From: G965233625 sp965233625 | GTDB taxonomy: Bacteria > Planctomycetota > Planctomycetia > Pirellulales > Pirellulaceae | Assembly (NCBI GenBank): GCA_965233625.1 | Contig: OZ247499.1 | Span: 6,696,001-6,760,000 of the forward strand | Length of the DNA: 64,000 nucleotides | Direction: 5' to 3' | Part shown: in pieces, positions 35,577-43,293 of the stretch | Numbering within the stretch: position 1 is the first letter of the stretch | Layout of the letters: each line of letters begins with the position of its first letter | Notes under the pieces: generated by a model | Told to the model about the DNA's origin: nothing | Database searches by the model: none | What the model saw: the letters and a program-made list of their open reading frames with translations, nothing else | Position numbers and translations under genes: made by a program

Positions 35577-37664
35577 ATGAACCTCGCCAACCTACGCAAT
35601 ATCGGTATCTCCGCCCACATCGACTCCGGCAAAACCACCCTGAGTGAACGCATCCTGTTTTACACAGGCCGCATTCACAAAATTGAGGAGGTCCGTGGCG
35701 GCGGCGACGGCGCGACCATGGATCACATGGAGCTGGAAAAAGAGCGTGGTATCACCATTACCAGCGCCGCGACCACCGTGGAGTGGGATGGTCATCAGAT
35801 TAACCTGATCGATACGCCTGGCCACGTTGACTTCACCGTCGAAGTGGAACGCAGCCTCCGCGTGCTGGATGGCGCCGTGCTTGTGCTGTGCTCCGTCGGT
35901 GGTGTGCAGTCGCAGTCGCTGACGGTGGATCGTCAGATGAAGCGTTATCAGGTGCCACGCCTGGCCTTCATCAACAAGATGGACCGCACCGGCGCCGACC
36001 CGAAACGCGTGATCAAAGAGATCCGCGATAAGCTGGGCGCCGACGCGATTCCGATGCAGTATCCGATTGGCGCCGGCGAAACCTTCGAAGGCGTGATCGA
36101 CCTGATCACCATGAAGGCCTGCTACTACGACGGCGAAAAAGGTGAAACGCTCCGCGAAGAAGAGATTCCAGAAAACCTGGTCGAAGCCGCCAAAACGGCC
36201 CGCGGCCAGATGCTGGAATCGCTGGCGATGTACAGCGATGAAATGATGGAAATGCTTCTCGGCGAAGAAGATATTCCTGAAGAGCTGATTCACGCCGTCA
36301 CCAAAGAAGCTGTCCAGCACCAGAGCGCCACACCTGTTTTCATGGGCACCGCCTATAAGAACAAAGGTGTTCAGAACCTGCTGAATGCGATCGTTGGCTA
36401 CCTGCCATCGCCGCTGCAGCGCAAGATTAAGGCGAAAGAATATGACAACGACGATGCCTCGGTAGAACTGGTCCCCGACCCGAAGAAGCCGTTTGTAGGC
36501 ATGGCCTTTAAGATCGTGGAAGATCCGTTTGGTCAGCTGACCTTCCTGCGTATCTACCAGGGTACGATCAAGAAGGGCGAACTGTACTACAACCAGCGTA
36601 CGGGCCGCAAAGACCGGTTCAGCCGCATTGTGCGTATGCACTCCGACAAACGTGAAGAAATTGATGAAGCCTCGGCTGGCGACATTGTGGCCATCATGGG
36701 TATCGATTGCTTCAGCGGTGAAACCTACGCCGAAGAGCCGAAGTACTGCACGCTTGAAAGCATGTACGTACCCGAACCTGTGATTAAGGTCGCAGTCACT
36801 CCGGCTGACCGTGGCAACACCGACAAACTTGGTAAAGCCCTGCAGCGCTTCCGTAAGGAAGACCCGACCTTCCAGGTGATGACCGATCCGGAAACAAACG
36901 AAGTCATCATGGCGGGTATGGGTGAACTGCACCTTGAAGTTTACGTAGAACGCATCAAGCGTGAGTACAAAGTGGATGTGGAAGTTGGCGCCCCGAAGGT
37001 CAGCTACCGCGAAGCGGCGACTCAGCGCTACGAGTTCAACTTCAAACACAAGAAGCAGTCTGGCGGTTCCGGTCAGTACGCCCATATCGTGGGCTACCTC
37101 GAGCCACTGCCAGAAGACGCTGAAGAGCAGTTCGAGTTTGAAGAAACGATTGTCGGCGGCCGTATTCCGAAGCAGTATCTGCCTGCTATCGAAAAAGGCT
37201 TCCGCAGCGCGATTGAAAAGGGTCCTGTGGCTGAGTTCCCCGTTGTGGGTCTCAAAGTGGGTGTCGAAGATGGTTCGTTTCACGCGGTCGACAGTTCGGA
37301 AATGGCGTTCCAGATCTGTGCCGTCGGCTGTTTCCGCGAATCGTTCCCGCGCACAGCCCCAGCACTGCTTGAGCCTGTGATGAAGGTAGAAATCACGGCG
37401 CCGGAAGAATATCAGGGTTCGATCGTGGGCGATATTGCTACACGTCGCGGCCTGATCGTTAACACCGAAATGCGTGATGGCGACATCAACGTGCTCTGCG
37501 AAATTCCTCTGGCCGAAATGTTCGGTTACGTAGGCGACCTACGCAACCTGACCAAAGGCCAGGGCGATTACACGCAAGAGTTCGCCGCCTATCGCAAAGT
37601 ACCTGCCAGCGTGCAGGAGAAGGTGATCGAAGAGAAGAAAGCCGCGCAGCTGGTTAAGTCCTAG
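35577..37664 (+). CDS. fusA: Translation elongation factor G, mitochondrial/spd type
   Basis: Ribosomal translocase, 695 residues, a complete GTPase with motifs AHIDSGKTT (G1), DTPGHVDFT (G3) and NKMDRTGAD (G4), then domains II to V. The G1 Ser (canonical EF-G has AHIDAGKTT) and the switch I region EVRGGGDGATMDHMELEKERGITI match the mitochondrial EFG1 and the spd-EFG1 class of spirochaetes, planctomycetes and deltaproteobacteria, rather than the standard bacterial FusA. No rpsL, rpsG or tuf gene is adjacent, so it is not in a str operon. A good terminator follows. Another EF-G paralogue is expected elsewhere in the genome. Confidence 0.95.
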   Translation: MNLANLRNIGISAHIDSGKTTLSERILFYTGRIHKIEEVRGGGDGATMDHMELEKERGITITSAATTVEWDGHQINLIDTPGHVDFTVEVERSLRVLDGAVLVLCSVGGVQSQSLTVDRQMKRYQVPRLAFINKMDRTGADPKRVIKEIRDKLGADAIPMQYPIGAGETFEGVIDLITMKACYYDGEKGETLREEEIPENLVEAAKTARGQMLESLAMYSDEMMEMLLGEEDIPEELIHAVTKEAVQHQSATPVFMGTAYKNKGVQNLLNAIVGYLPSPLQRKIKAKEYDNDDASVELVPDPKKPFVGMAFKIVEDPFGQLTFLRIYQGTIKKGELYYNQRTGRKDRFSRIVRMHSDKREEIDEASAGDIVAIMGIDCFSGETYAEEPKYCTLESMYVPEPVIKVAVTPADRGNTDKLGKALQRFRKEDPTFQVMTDPETNEVIMAGMGELHLEVYVERIKREYKVDVEVGAPKVSYREAATQRYEFNFKHKKQSGGSGQYAHIVGYLEPLPEDAEEQFEFEETIVGGRIPKQYLPAIEKGFRSAIEKGPVAEFPVVGLKVGVEDGSFHAVDSSEMAFQICAVGCFRESFPRTAPALLEPVMKVEITAPEEYQGSIVGDIATRRGLIVNTEMRDGDINVLCEIPLAEMFGYVGDLRNLTKGQGDYTQEFAAYRKVPASVQEKVIEEKKAAQLVKS

Positions 37665-37691
37665 TCTGCGGGCCTTTCCATAAAACTTCAG

Positions 37692-37727
37692 CAGGCCCGC
37701 AGTGCACAGCGCTGCGGGCCTGTTTTT
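37692..37727 (+). terminator. Rho-independent terminator after EF-G gene
   Basis: CAGGCCCGCAG at 37692-37702 pairs perfectly with CTGCGGGCCTG at 37712-37722 (11 bp, 9-base loop) and is followed by five T at 37723-37727. It starts 28 bp after the EF-G stop codon and ends 41 bp before the next gene. Confidence 0.9.
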
Positions 37728-37767
37728 GTAGACACACAAGAATCCAACGACGGCAAGGACGCCAATC

Positions 37768-37950
37768 ATGGATGGATGGGACTACACGCTGCTGGCCATC
37801 GCCGCCTACTTCGCCATCATGGGCCTCGTCCGCCGCATGCGCGAACGCCGCACCGCGCTGATGGAGCAGCTTGCCGAAACCATGGAAGCCGAACGCAAAC
37901 GGCTGAGCAAGCTAAAGAAGAAAAAGCAGAAACGCGAGCAGGCGGCGTAA
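37768..37950 (+). CDS. Small single-helix membrane protein with basic tail
   Basis: The 60-residue protein has one hydrophobic helix (about residues 6-21, YTLLAIAAYFAIMGLV). A charged helical tail follows with a coiled-coil pattern and a strongly basic end (KRLSKLKKKKQKREQ). An AAGGA sits about 12 bases before ATG 37768, and a terminator precedes it. No family was recognised. The small size and clean start suggest a real gene. Confidence 0.6.
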   Translation: MDGWDYTLLAIAAYFAIMGLVRRMRERRTALMEQLAETMEAERKRLSKLKKKKQKREQAA

Positions 37951-38008
37951 AGACAAGTGGTGGCGTGGTGACCGCTCTTCTTCCATTTCCCATAACTCAG
38001 GGCAATGC

Positions 38009-38449
38009 ATGCGGATATCTTTCGATCTCGACGAGACGCTGATTTCCGCCAGCGATTCCTGGCAGGTTGAACCAGATCTTCCTGGCTTCCGCGACGACCG
38101 GGAACGTCTCCGGCTTGGGACCTCGCAACTGTTCCGCTGGCTAAGGAGCGAGGGACACGAAATCTGGATCTACACCAATTCGTATCGTGGATTCAAAGAT
38201 CTAGCTCGCTGGTTTACAGCCTGCAGACTGCCCGTTGACGAAGTCATCAACCAGATCAAACACGATGAAAAACGCTTCGAACTAGATCCGAGGGTGCGAG
38301 TTGATAAGAACCCGGCCTGGTTTGATATCGACCTTCACTTTGATGATCTGATCGAATTGAGCAGCGATAGCCGCATTGAGATCATCGATCCCAGCGACAG
38401 TGAATGGGTCGCCCGTGTAATGCAAATTGTCGGGCAGAAACAGCAATAG
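38009..38449 (+). CDS. Small HAD-like hydrolase
   Basis: The 146-residue protein starts with ISFDLDETLIS, the DxD nucleophile motif of HAD hydrolases (Asp at residues 6 and 8), followed by a second-motif-like GHEIWIYTNS. The third and fourth motifs are weak: HDEKRFELD could contain the conserved Lys, and DIDLHFDD could give the acidic pair. It has no cap domain and is shorter than usual. Possibly a phosphatase of polyketide or FCP/NIF type; the substrate is unknown. ATG 38009 lies in a short leader with AGGG upstream. Confidence 0.7.
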   Translation: MRISFDLDETLISASDSWQVEPDLPGFRDDRERLRLGTSQLFRWLRSEGHEIWIYTNSYRGFKDLARWFTACRLPVDEVINQIKHDEKRFELDPRVRVDKNPAWFDIDLHFDDLIELSSDSRIEIIDPSDSEWVARVMQIVGQKQQ

Positions 38450-38505
38450 GCGAGTGATCTATTACACGAACCACCTGCCAGGCTAAATTCACCATGCTGA
38501 ATGTG

Positions 38506-38808
38506 CTACGCCTTAGACTTCCGCGATGCGAAGATGAAGACGGGCGGCACGAAGGCGGCCAGGCCGAGAAACAGCAGCGGCAGCCCCACCCATAACGCCT
38601 GGAAGCCTATCTCACGATTCTCTGCCGGCCCCACGTCCGCCAGAATACCAGCAAAGCCAAGCATCGCAGCCAGCAGCGGCAAGAGCGACAGCCCGATGCA
38701 AAGCACACCGGCGCCAATCGACAGAATGGCAGCTACAACAAGGCCCGTGTTCTTACCCCCGCGATCCTCTTCATTACGTGCTAAACGCAGGTTCTCTGGC
38801 TGGTTCAT
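38506..38808 (-). CDS. Small two-helix membrane protein
   Basis: The 100-residue protein has two hydrophobic helices (GLVVAAILSIGAGVLCIGLSLLPLLAAMLGFAG and ALWVGLPLLFLGLAAFVPPVFIF), resembling small DUF4190-like membrane proteins. It is convergent with the HAD-like gene. ATG 38808 has GTGGAAG about 10 bases before it. No function can be assigned. Confidence 0.6.
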   Translation of the reverse strand: MNQPENLRLARNEEDRGGKNTGLVVAAILSIGAGVLCIGLSLLPLLAAMLGFAGILADVGPAENREIGFQALWVGLPLLFLGLAAFVPPVFIFASRKSKA

Positions 38809-38954
38809 ACGATGGCTTCCACGTGTCCGGATTGATCTAATTTCAGCGAAAAGTGTTGTGTCTTAGCAGTGTTCGTAACACGCGTTGGCCTCTTGGGAAT
38901 TGCTTCAAATCTTCATACTCAAACAAAGCGGAAAACGGTGAGGGCTGGCACAAC

Positions 38955-39419
38955 ATGCTGATAGGTAACCCGGAGAACTGGCCGGCGCTGAATTACCTGA
39001 ACGTGAAACCAGATGACGATGAGGTCGAACTTTTCAGGTTACCAGAAATTCCCAATGAGCACCTTTACGAGGCGTATTGGGAGTGTGACAGTCATCCAGG
39101 ATGCGTGGAACGCGTCTGGGACGTGCTGGGCGAATCGATTCCAGACGACTGCAAGGCAATTGTCAATGGCGTCAACTGTCTGCTGCACGATCAAAGCTAT
39201 ACTCTGTTGGCCGTTTGCATGGGAACGCAATACGCAATCAGAGTTCCAAGAGCCAAAGTAAACGATGCGGAAGAATTGGGATTGCCGCGTACGTGTGACT
39301 GGAGCGGCAGCCAAGACCTGATGGATTTGCGTCAGGAGTTTGGTCCCAACTGGTTCTTTGGATCGTTCCTCGAGGAAGAAAAAGCTTGGACTGAATTGGC
39401 GTATCGCGAACTGAAGTAA
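38955..39419 (+). CDS. Hypothetical soluble protein
   Basis: The 154-residue product is acidic and without membrane helices. It has Trp-rich and Cys-containing segments (YEAYWECDSHPGCVERVWDVLG, PNWFFGSFLEEEKAW), and I recognise no domain. ATG 38955 follows a GTGAGGG; the frame is open from 38853. It ends 18 bp before the stop of a convergent gene. Function unknown. Confidence 0.6.
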   Translation: MLIGNPENWPALNYLNVKPDDDEVELFRLPEIPNEHLYEAYWECDSHPGCVERVWDVLGESIPDDCKAIVNGVNCLLHDQSYTLLAVCMGTQYAIRVPRAKVNDAEELGLPRTCDWSGSQDLMDLRQEFGPNWFFGSFLEEEKAWTELAYRELK

Positions 39420-39437
39420 ATCGCGGGCCTTCGTACT

Positions 39438-39908
39438 TCAATCGTTCTGTTCTCGCAAAGGAACATCCGCCCGCACGTGGGTTTCAAGCCAGTCGACAAT
39501 TTCACGGAAGTCGCGGTCCGCCAGCAGCATACCCTGAATTGGATATCGCATGCCCTGGCTGTACACGTAGTAAATTTGCATGCCACTGAAGTTGTGCATT
39601 GTCAAGCCAGAGATCGTTGTAAGCGGTATCTCGAATTCATTCCTGGCGCCGAAGCGTGTGTCAGGGATAATCAGTTCATGGCCGGTGAGTACGATTTCTA
39701 AGCCCCGGTAAACCCGCCTAAGCACCGCGAAAATCAACATCAGGAAACCAGCGAGACAACCCAGTGCGCAGAGTGCTAGAGTGAGCCTTGCCGTCTGGTT
39801 CTGTTCCCTTAAAGCAAGCAAGCCAAACAGGCCAGCAGCACTAAAAAGAAATGCCAGCAACGGAATAACGCGCCAGTTAGCCCAGTAGCGATAGCGTCGT
39901 TCCTTCAT
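39438..39908 (-). CDS. Membrane protein with PH-like C-terminal domain
   Basis: The 156-residue protein has two hydrophobic helices near the N-terminus (VIPLLAFLFSAAGLFGLLAL and LALCALGCLAGFLMLIFAVL). A soluble beta-rich domain follows, of the bacterial pleckstrin-homology type (GLEIVLTGHELIIPDTRFG...FEIPLTTISGL). Such proteins are usually of unknown role. ATG 39908 is used. The fold assignment is tentative. Confidence 0.55.
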   Translation of the reverse strand: MKERRYRYWANWRVIPLLAFLFSAAGLFGLLALREQNQTARLTLALCALGCLAGFLMLIFAVLRRVYRGLEIVLTGHELIIPDTRFGARNEFEIPLTTISGLTMHNFSGMQIYYVYSQGMRYPIQGMLLADRDFREIVDWLETHVRADVPLREQND

Positions 39909-39955
39909 AGGTCAGGCCCAGGAAAAGCTGCGTCGAAACCTGTTGCTCACGCTGG

Positions 39956-40576
39956 TCAATACTCGTTGGCGCCTTTGCCTGCGATGATTTTGCTGCGGAA
40001 TTTGGCAATGCGTGTGATGCGTGTCTGCGGCTTCTTGGCGGAGTTCAGGTTGATGACGTAGCTTCTCTGGCGCCCGGGTGTGAGGTTTTCGAAAGCGGCT
40101 GCGAGTTCAGCGTCGGCTTCGAGGGCTTCTTCTAATTCAGCGGGAAGCTCTAGTTCACGCTGGATCTTTGGCGGCTTGAGGCCTCGTTCAGCGTAGTCCA
40201 TGGCTTCTTGCAAGTAGGACGAGATAATCTGCTGCTTGTCCGCAACCTGTGCGTTGCTGGTAAAGCGGATCATATCCGGGTGCTGCGTATTGGCGCCTTG
40301 TTTTTCCAGCACGCCGGCAGGGTCTTTCATCAAGGCTGCGTTGAAGAAGCTAAGGCGGAAGTCATTGCGGAAGGCGCCCATGATGGCGATGTTCCGCTCT
40401 GCATGCATATAGCAGGGATGTCCCCACTTAACCGTTTCGTGCAACCCTGCATCGAGGCAGATCTCCCGCAGCGCCGCCAGCCCGCTATTCCACGGCACCG
40501 TTGAACAATCCGCCGTGGCAAACCGCTCGCAGCGTCCGCAGCCTTTCGCAAAATAGTCTTCAATGACAGTGATCAT
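39956..40576 (-). CDS. YdeI/OmpD-associated family protein (DUF1801-like)
   Basis: The 206-residue protein has an N-terminal DUF1801-like region (WNSGLAALREICLDAGLHETVKWGHPCYMHAERNIAIMGAF) and a C-terminal YdeI-like helical region ending in FENLTPGRQRSYVINLNSAKKPQTRITRIAKFRSKI. Members are small cytoplasmic proteins of unknown biochemical role. It starts at ATG 40576. The first residues include a Cys pair (GCGRC). Its stop lies 47 bp from the start of the following minus-strand gene. Confidence 0.82.
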   Translation of the reverse strand: MITVIEDYFAKGCGRCERFATADCSTVPWNSGLAALREICLDAGLHETVKWGHPCYMHAERNIAIMGAFRNDFRLSFFNAALMKDPAGVLEKQGANTQHPDMIRFTSNAQVADKQQIISSYLQEAMDYAERGLKPPKIQRELELPAELEEALEADAELAAAFENLTPGRQRSYVINLNSAKKPQTRITRIAKFRSKIIAGKGANEY

Positions 40577-40734
40577 GAGGGTGGATATTCTTTAACCGGC
40601 AAAAGAGGCCTTCAAGTCTCTCAAGACAACTGGGGATCGCTAGCAAACTGCTCAGGCTCTTAAACCAGTTCGGTCGCGCGGAGCAATCTCCGTTAGCTCC
40701 TACCATAACGCGGTTTCAAACGCTTACCCTGAAT

Positions 40735-40770
40735 AAAAATGCCCTGTGACCCGAGAAGAAGCCACAGGGC
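40735..40770 (-). terminator. Rho-independent terminator after the outer-membrane barrel gene
   Basis: GCCCTGTG at 40741-40748 pairs with CACAGGGC at 40763-40770 (8 bp, 14-base loop). Read on the minus strand the hairpin is followed by ATTTTT (40740-40735). It lies 54 bp beyond the stop of the gene at 40825-41706. Confidence 0.75.
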
Positions 40771-40824
40771 GTTTATGCATCTGTCGTTGGGTGCAGTTCC
40801 GTGCACGTCGATTTTATCCAATCA

Positions 40825-41706
40825 CTACCAGATTGCGGTCAAGCCGATTCTGCCGCCGTGAAATATGACACCGCCATGATTCAGCGAAGTGGCGCCTCCA
40901 CCCGGTCCTCCAAAAGCGGTTGTCGAAGCCTGTTCTCCAACGAGCGCGACGCCGTTGATCCACAGAACTTGATAACCAGCATCAATGGCGAGCCAATCGC
41001 AGAATTGATAGCGCATGCGCAGATTGGCTTCTCCGGCGAACGCAACTTCGTCCTCGCTGTCGCGGGCCATGTCTCCGACGAAGGGGCGTATGTAAGCGCT
41101 GGTCGTGTGTGCAAAGTAGATACCGCCTTTGGCGCCGGTGCTGATGCTGAACTTGCCGTTTTCTGACTGGAACAGCAGAGCGTCTAGCCCTGATTGCAGG
41201 CCATAGAGATCATTGTCAGTGTTCGCAAAAATGACACCGACTGCCGGGCCTAGTGCCGGCGAGGCAACGAGCTCTTCATCGAGTTTGATATACCGGAAGC
41301 CCGTTAGAAAGCGGACGGGTGAAGAAGCGTCGTTGAAGAAGTAGTTAACTTCCCCGCTGTAGATTTCCGTATCGAGCGTCAGATTTGTATCCAAAGCGTT
41401 CACGGCGCCGGAGATAGTGTCTGCTCCCGCGGATAGTGCAGTGCTTGAAAAGCTATCGACCTGAAAGTAACGGAAATCCCAGTTGGTTGTCCGGCCGCCA
41501 ACTTCAAAGCCCGCTTCGAATTCGTCGTCAAAATTTTCCGATCCGACGGTCTGCACGCCCCCATTCGTCGCGATGGGGGCGTCCTGGTATTCGCGGTTGA
41601 GAATGATCGCAGCCGCAGAGAACTCCCATCCCTGGGTGACAAACTCCTGGGCCTGTACTGCAGCCGGCATCGCGACGATCAGCGCGCTGATGATGAAAAT
41701 GCGCAT
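40825..41706 (-). CDS. BBP7-like outer-membrane beta-barrel protein
   Basis: The 293-residue protein has a signal peptide (MRIFIISALIVAMPAAVQAQ) and alternating hydrophobic strands with Gly and aromatic residues, ending in RIGLTAIW with a final aromatic residue as in outer-membrane barrels. It resembles the planctomycete BBP7 family of probable porin-like proteins; the resemblance is from pattern, not from a computed match. ATG 41706 is chosen: AAAGGCGGA precedes it, and the upstream frame to 41892 would add a non-signal tail. It has a terminator downstream and is divergent from the ecotin gene. Confidence 0.72.
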   Translation of the reverse strand: MRIFIISALIVAMPAAVQAQEFVTQGWEFSAAAIILNREYQDAPIATNGGVQTVGSENFDDEFEAGFEVGGRTTNWDFRYFQVDSFSSTALSAGADTISGAVNALDTNLTLDTEIYSGEVNYFFNDASSPVRFLTGFRYIKLDEELVASPALGPAVGVIFANTDNDLYGLQSGLDALLFQSENGKFSISTGAKGGIYFAHTTSAYIRPFVGDMARDSEDEVAFAGEANLRMRYQFCDWLAIDAGYQVLWINGVALVGEQASTTAFGGPGGGATSLNHGGVIFHGGRIGLTAIW

Positions 41707-41972
41707 GGGTCCGCCTTTATTCTTGATTGTGTTGAGTTTACGGCCTTTGCGGTTCTTATCGGTATTCACTGCTGTGCGTTGCGGAATTTCCCGGAAATGT
41801 GGTACAAGCCGCGCAGGCGTTAAAGTTTCACAGGCGGTGTCTGCTGCGTTGAAGAGCGAAGTCGCCTTTGGCGAAAGTGGCGCCTCGCTCACCCGACGCC
41901 AACAGTTTCAGCAGGACGTGTTGGTACAATGCGATTTGCCGCGTTCAATATTCTCTATCCTGGAAAGACACT

Positions 41973-42452
41973 ATGAAAACAATCGCCTGCGCTACTTTCG
42001 CTTTTCTACTGATGGCCGCTGTTTTGAATGCTGACGAGCATAAATATCTGAAGGCGTTTCCCCAGGCGGAAGACGGGATGGAGCGGTTTGTGATTGAGCT
42101 GCCACATAAGGAGCGTGGCGAAGAAGATGCGTTCCGCGTCGAGATTGTGGTGGGTCGTGAAATGATGACCGATGGTGTGAACCGCTTGATGCTGGGCGGT
42201 TCGATCAAGCCGGTGCCGCTGAAGGGCTGGGGGTTTACGTACTACACGGCGACGGTTTCTGACCGGGCGGCCAGCACGCTGATCGGTGTGCCGCCGGGGA
42301 CGCCGAAGGTGGAGAAGTTCGTGCCCGCTGCCACGACAATGATCCGCTACAATAGCCGCATTCCTGTGGTGGTTTACGCGCCGAAGGATGCGGAGGTGCG
42401 TTACCGCATCTGGAAGGCGCCCGAGAAGTTTGAAGCGGTAGGTATCAAGTAG
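41973..42452 (+). CDS. eco: Ecotin-type serine protease inhibitor
   Basis: Periplasmic inhibitor of trypsin-fold proteases, 159 residues with a signal peptide (AFLLMAAVLNA). The ecotin features are FPQAEDGMER, LKGWGFTYYT, the reactive loop STLIGVPPG and TTMIRYNSRIPVVVYAPKD near the end. Compared with the E. coli protein, the P1 Met84 is replaced by Leu, and both cysteines of the loop-bracing disulfide (Cys50 and Cys87) are absent (Gly and Val). The start is ATG 41973 with GGAAAG upstream. The SDR gene begins at the base after its stop, so they are probably translated together. Known targets are host or own proteases; here unknown. Confidence 0.93.
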   Translation: MKTIACATFAFLLMAAVLNADEHKYLKAFPQAEDGMERFVIELPHKERGEEDAFRVEIVVGREMMTDGVNRLMLGGSIKPVPLKGWGFTYYTATVSDRAASTLIGVPPGTPKVEKFVPAATTMIRYNSRIPVVVYAPKDAEVRYRIWKAPEKFEAVGIK

Positions 42453-43109
42453 ATGTCAAAAGTTGTCTGGATAACGGGCTGTTCGCGTGGGCTTGGCAAC
42501 GCGTTGGTCAAGGAGTTTCAGGGTCTGGGCTGGACCGTCGCGGGTTGCAGCCGCAGTGAAACATGCGACGGCCCGGATTTCTACCACGCCTGCGATGTCA
42601 GCGATGACGCGCAGGTCGCCGCGTTCTGCAAAGCCGCACTGGGAGCGACGGGCGCGCCGGACCTGCTGCTCAATAACGCCGCGCTGATGAACCGTTGCGC
42701 CCCGCTTTGGGAAGTGCCTGCGGAGGAATTCGCATCGCTTACCGCCGTGAATATCAACGGCGTTGCCAATGTCATCCGCCACACGGCGCCGGCCATGATC
42801 GAGCGTGGCAGCGGTGTGATTGTGAACTTTAGCAGCGGCTGGGGCCGTTCGACTTCGCCCGATGTGGCGCCTTACTGTGCGACGAAATTCGCCATCGAAG
42901 GACTCACGTCGGCGCTCGCGCACGAACTGCCGCCGGGCGTGGCTGCGGTTTCGCTGAACCCAGGTGTGATCGACACGGACATGCTGCGGCTGTGCTGGGA
43001 AGACGGCGCCGCAGCGTACGGCAAGCCGGCTGCATGGGCGAAAACCGCCGCGCCGTTCCTGGCAAAGCTCGATAGCTCCGACAACGGCCAGGCGCTGACG
43101 GCGCCATAG
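42453..43109 (+). CDS. Short-chain dehydrogenase/reductase
   Basis: The 218-residue NAD(P)-dependent oxidoreductase has the cofactor motif TGCSRGLG, NNAA, an active-site Ser in NFSSGWG and YCATK (Tyr-x3-Lys). The substrate cannot be inferred. The gene starts immediately after the ecotin stop. It is somewhat short compared with the usual 250 residues, with a short C-terminal end. The partner ecotin gene shows no metabolic link. Confidence 0.92.
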   Translation: MSKVVWITGCSRGLGNALVKEFQGLGWTVAGCSRSETCDGPDFYHACDVSDDAQVAAFCKAALGATGAPDLLLNNAALMNRCAPLWEVPAEEFASLTAVNINGVANVIRHTAPAMIERGSGVIVNFSSGWGRSTSPDVAPYCATKFAIEGLTSALAHELPPGVAAVSLNPGVIDTDMLRLCWEDGAAAYGKPAAWAKTAAPFLAKLDSSDNGQALTAP

Positions 43110-43124
43110 CAATTAGTGGGCCAT

Positions 43125-43258
43125 TAACCCGAAGCGCGAGCGAGGGACGCCGGAATAAGCAGTGCATCGCCGGTTGAAGTCCACCTCTTCGGCGAAATAC
43201 GGCAAAAACCCGCGTTTTCGCCTCCATATCAATCGCCCCTCGCTCGCGCTTCGGGTTA
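43125..43258. repeat. 134-bp element with perfect 22-bp terminal inverted repeats
   Basis: TAACCCGAAGCGCGAGCGAGGG at 43125-43146 is repeated in perfect inverted orientation at 43237-43258, around an 90-bp core that has no clear gene. Similar sequence ending in GCGAGCGAGGG recurs in planctomycete genomes to my memory, but I cannot confirm this here. The element fits a miniature inverted-repeat element or a large hairpin between the SDR and argS genes (convergent). No target-site duplication could be fixed. Confidence 0.8.
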
Positions 43259-43293
43259 GTGTCTGGGCAGAAAGCTCCGACTGCCCTGCCCCG

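Noticed and set aside
35366..35647. 93-codon open frame upstream of EF-G
   Set aside because: TTG start and overlap into the EF-G coding region; ends in a translation of the EF-G start in another frame.
35592..37283. 563-codon open frame on the minus strand
   Set aside because: Lies fully antisense to the EF-G gene, with no recognisable domain; a shadow of strong codon bias.
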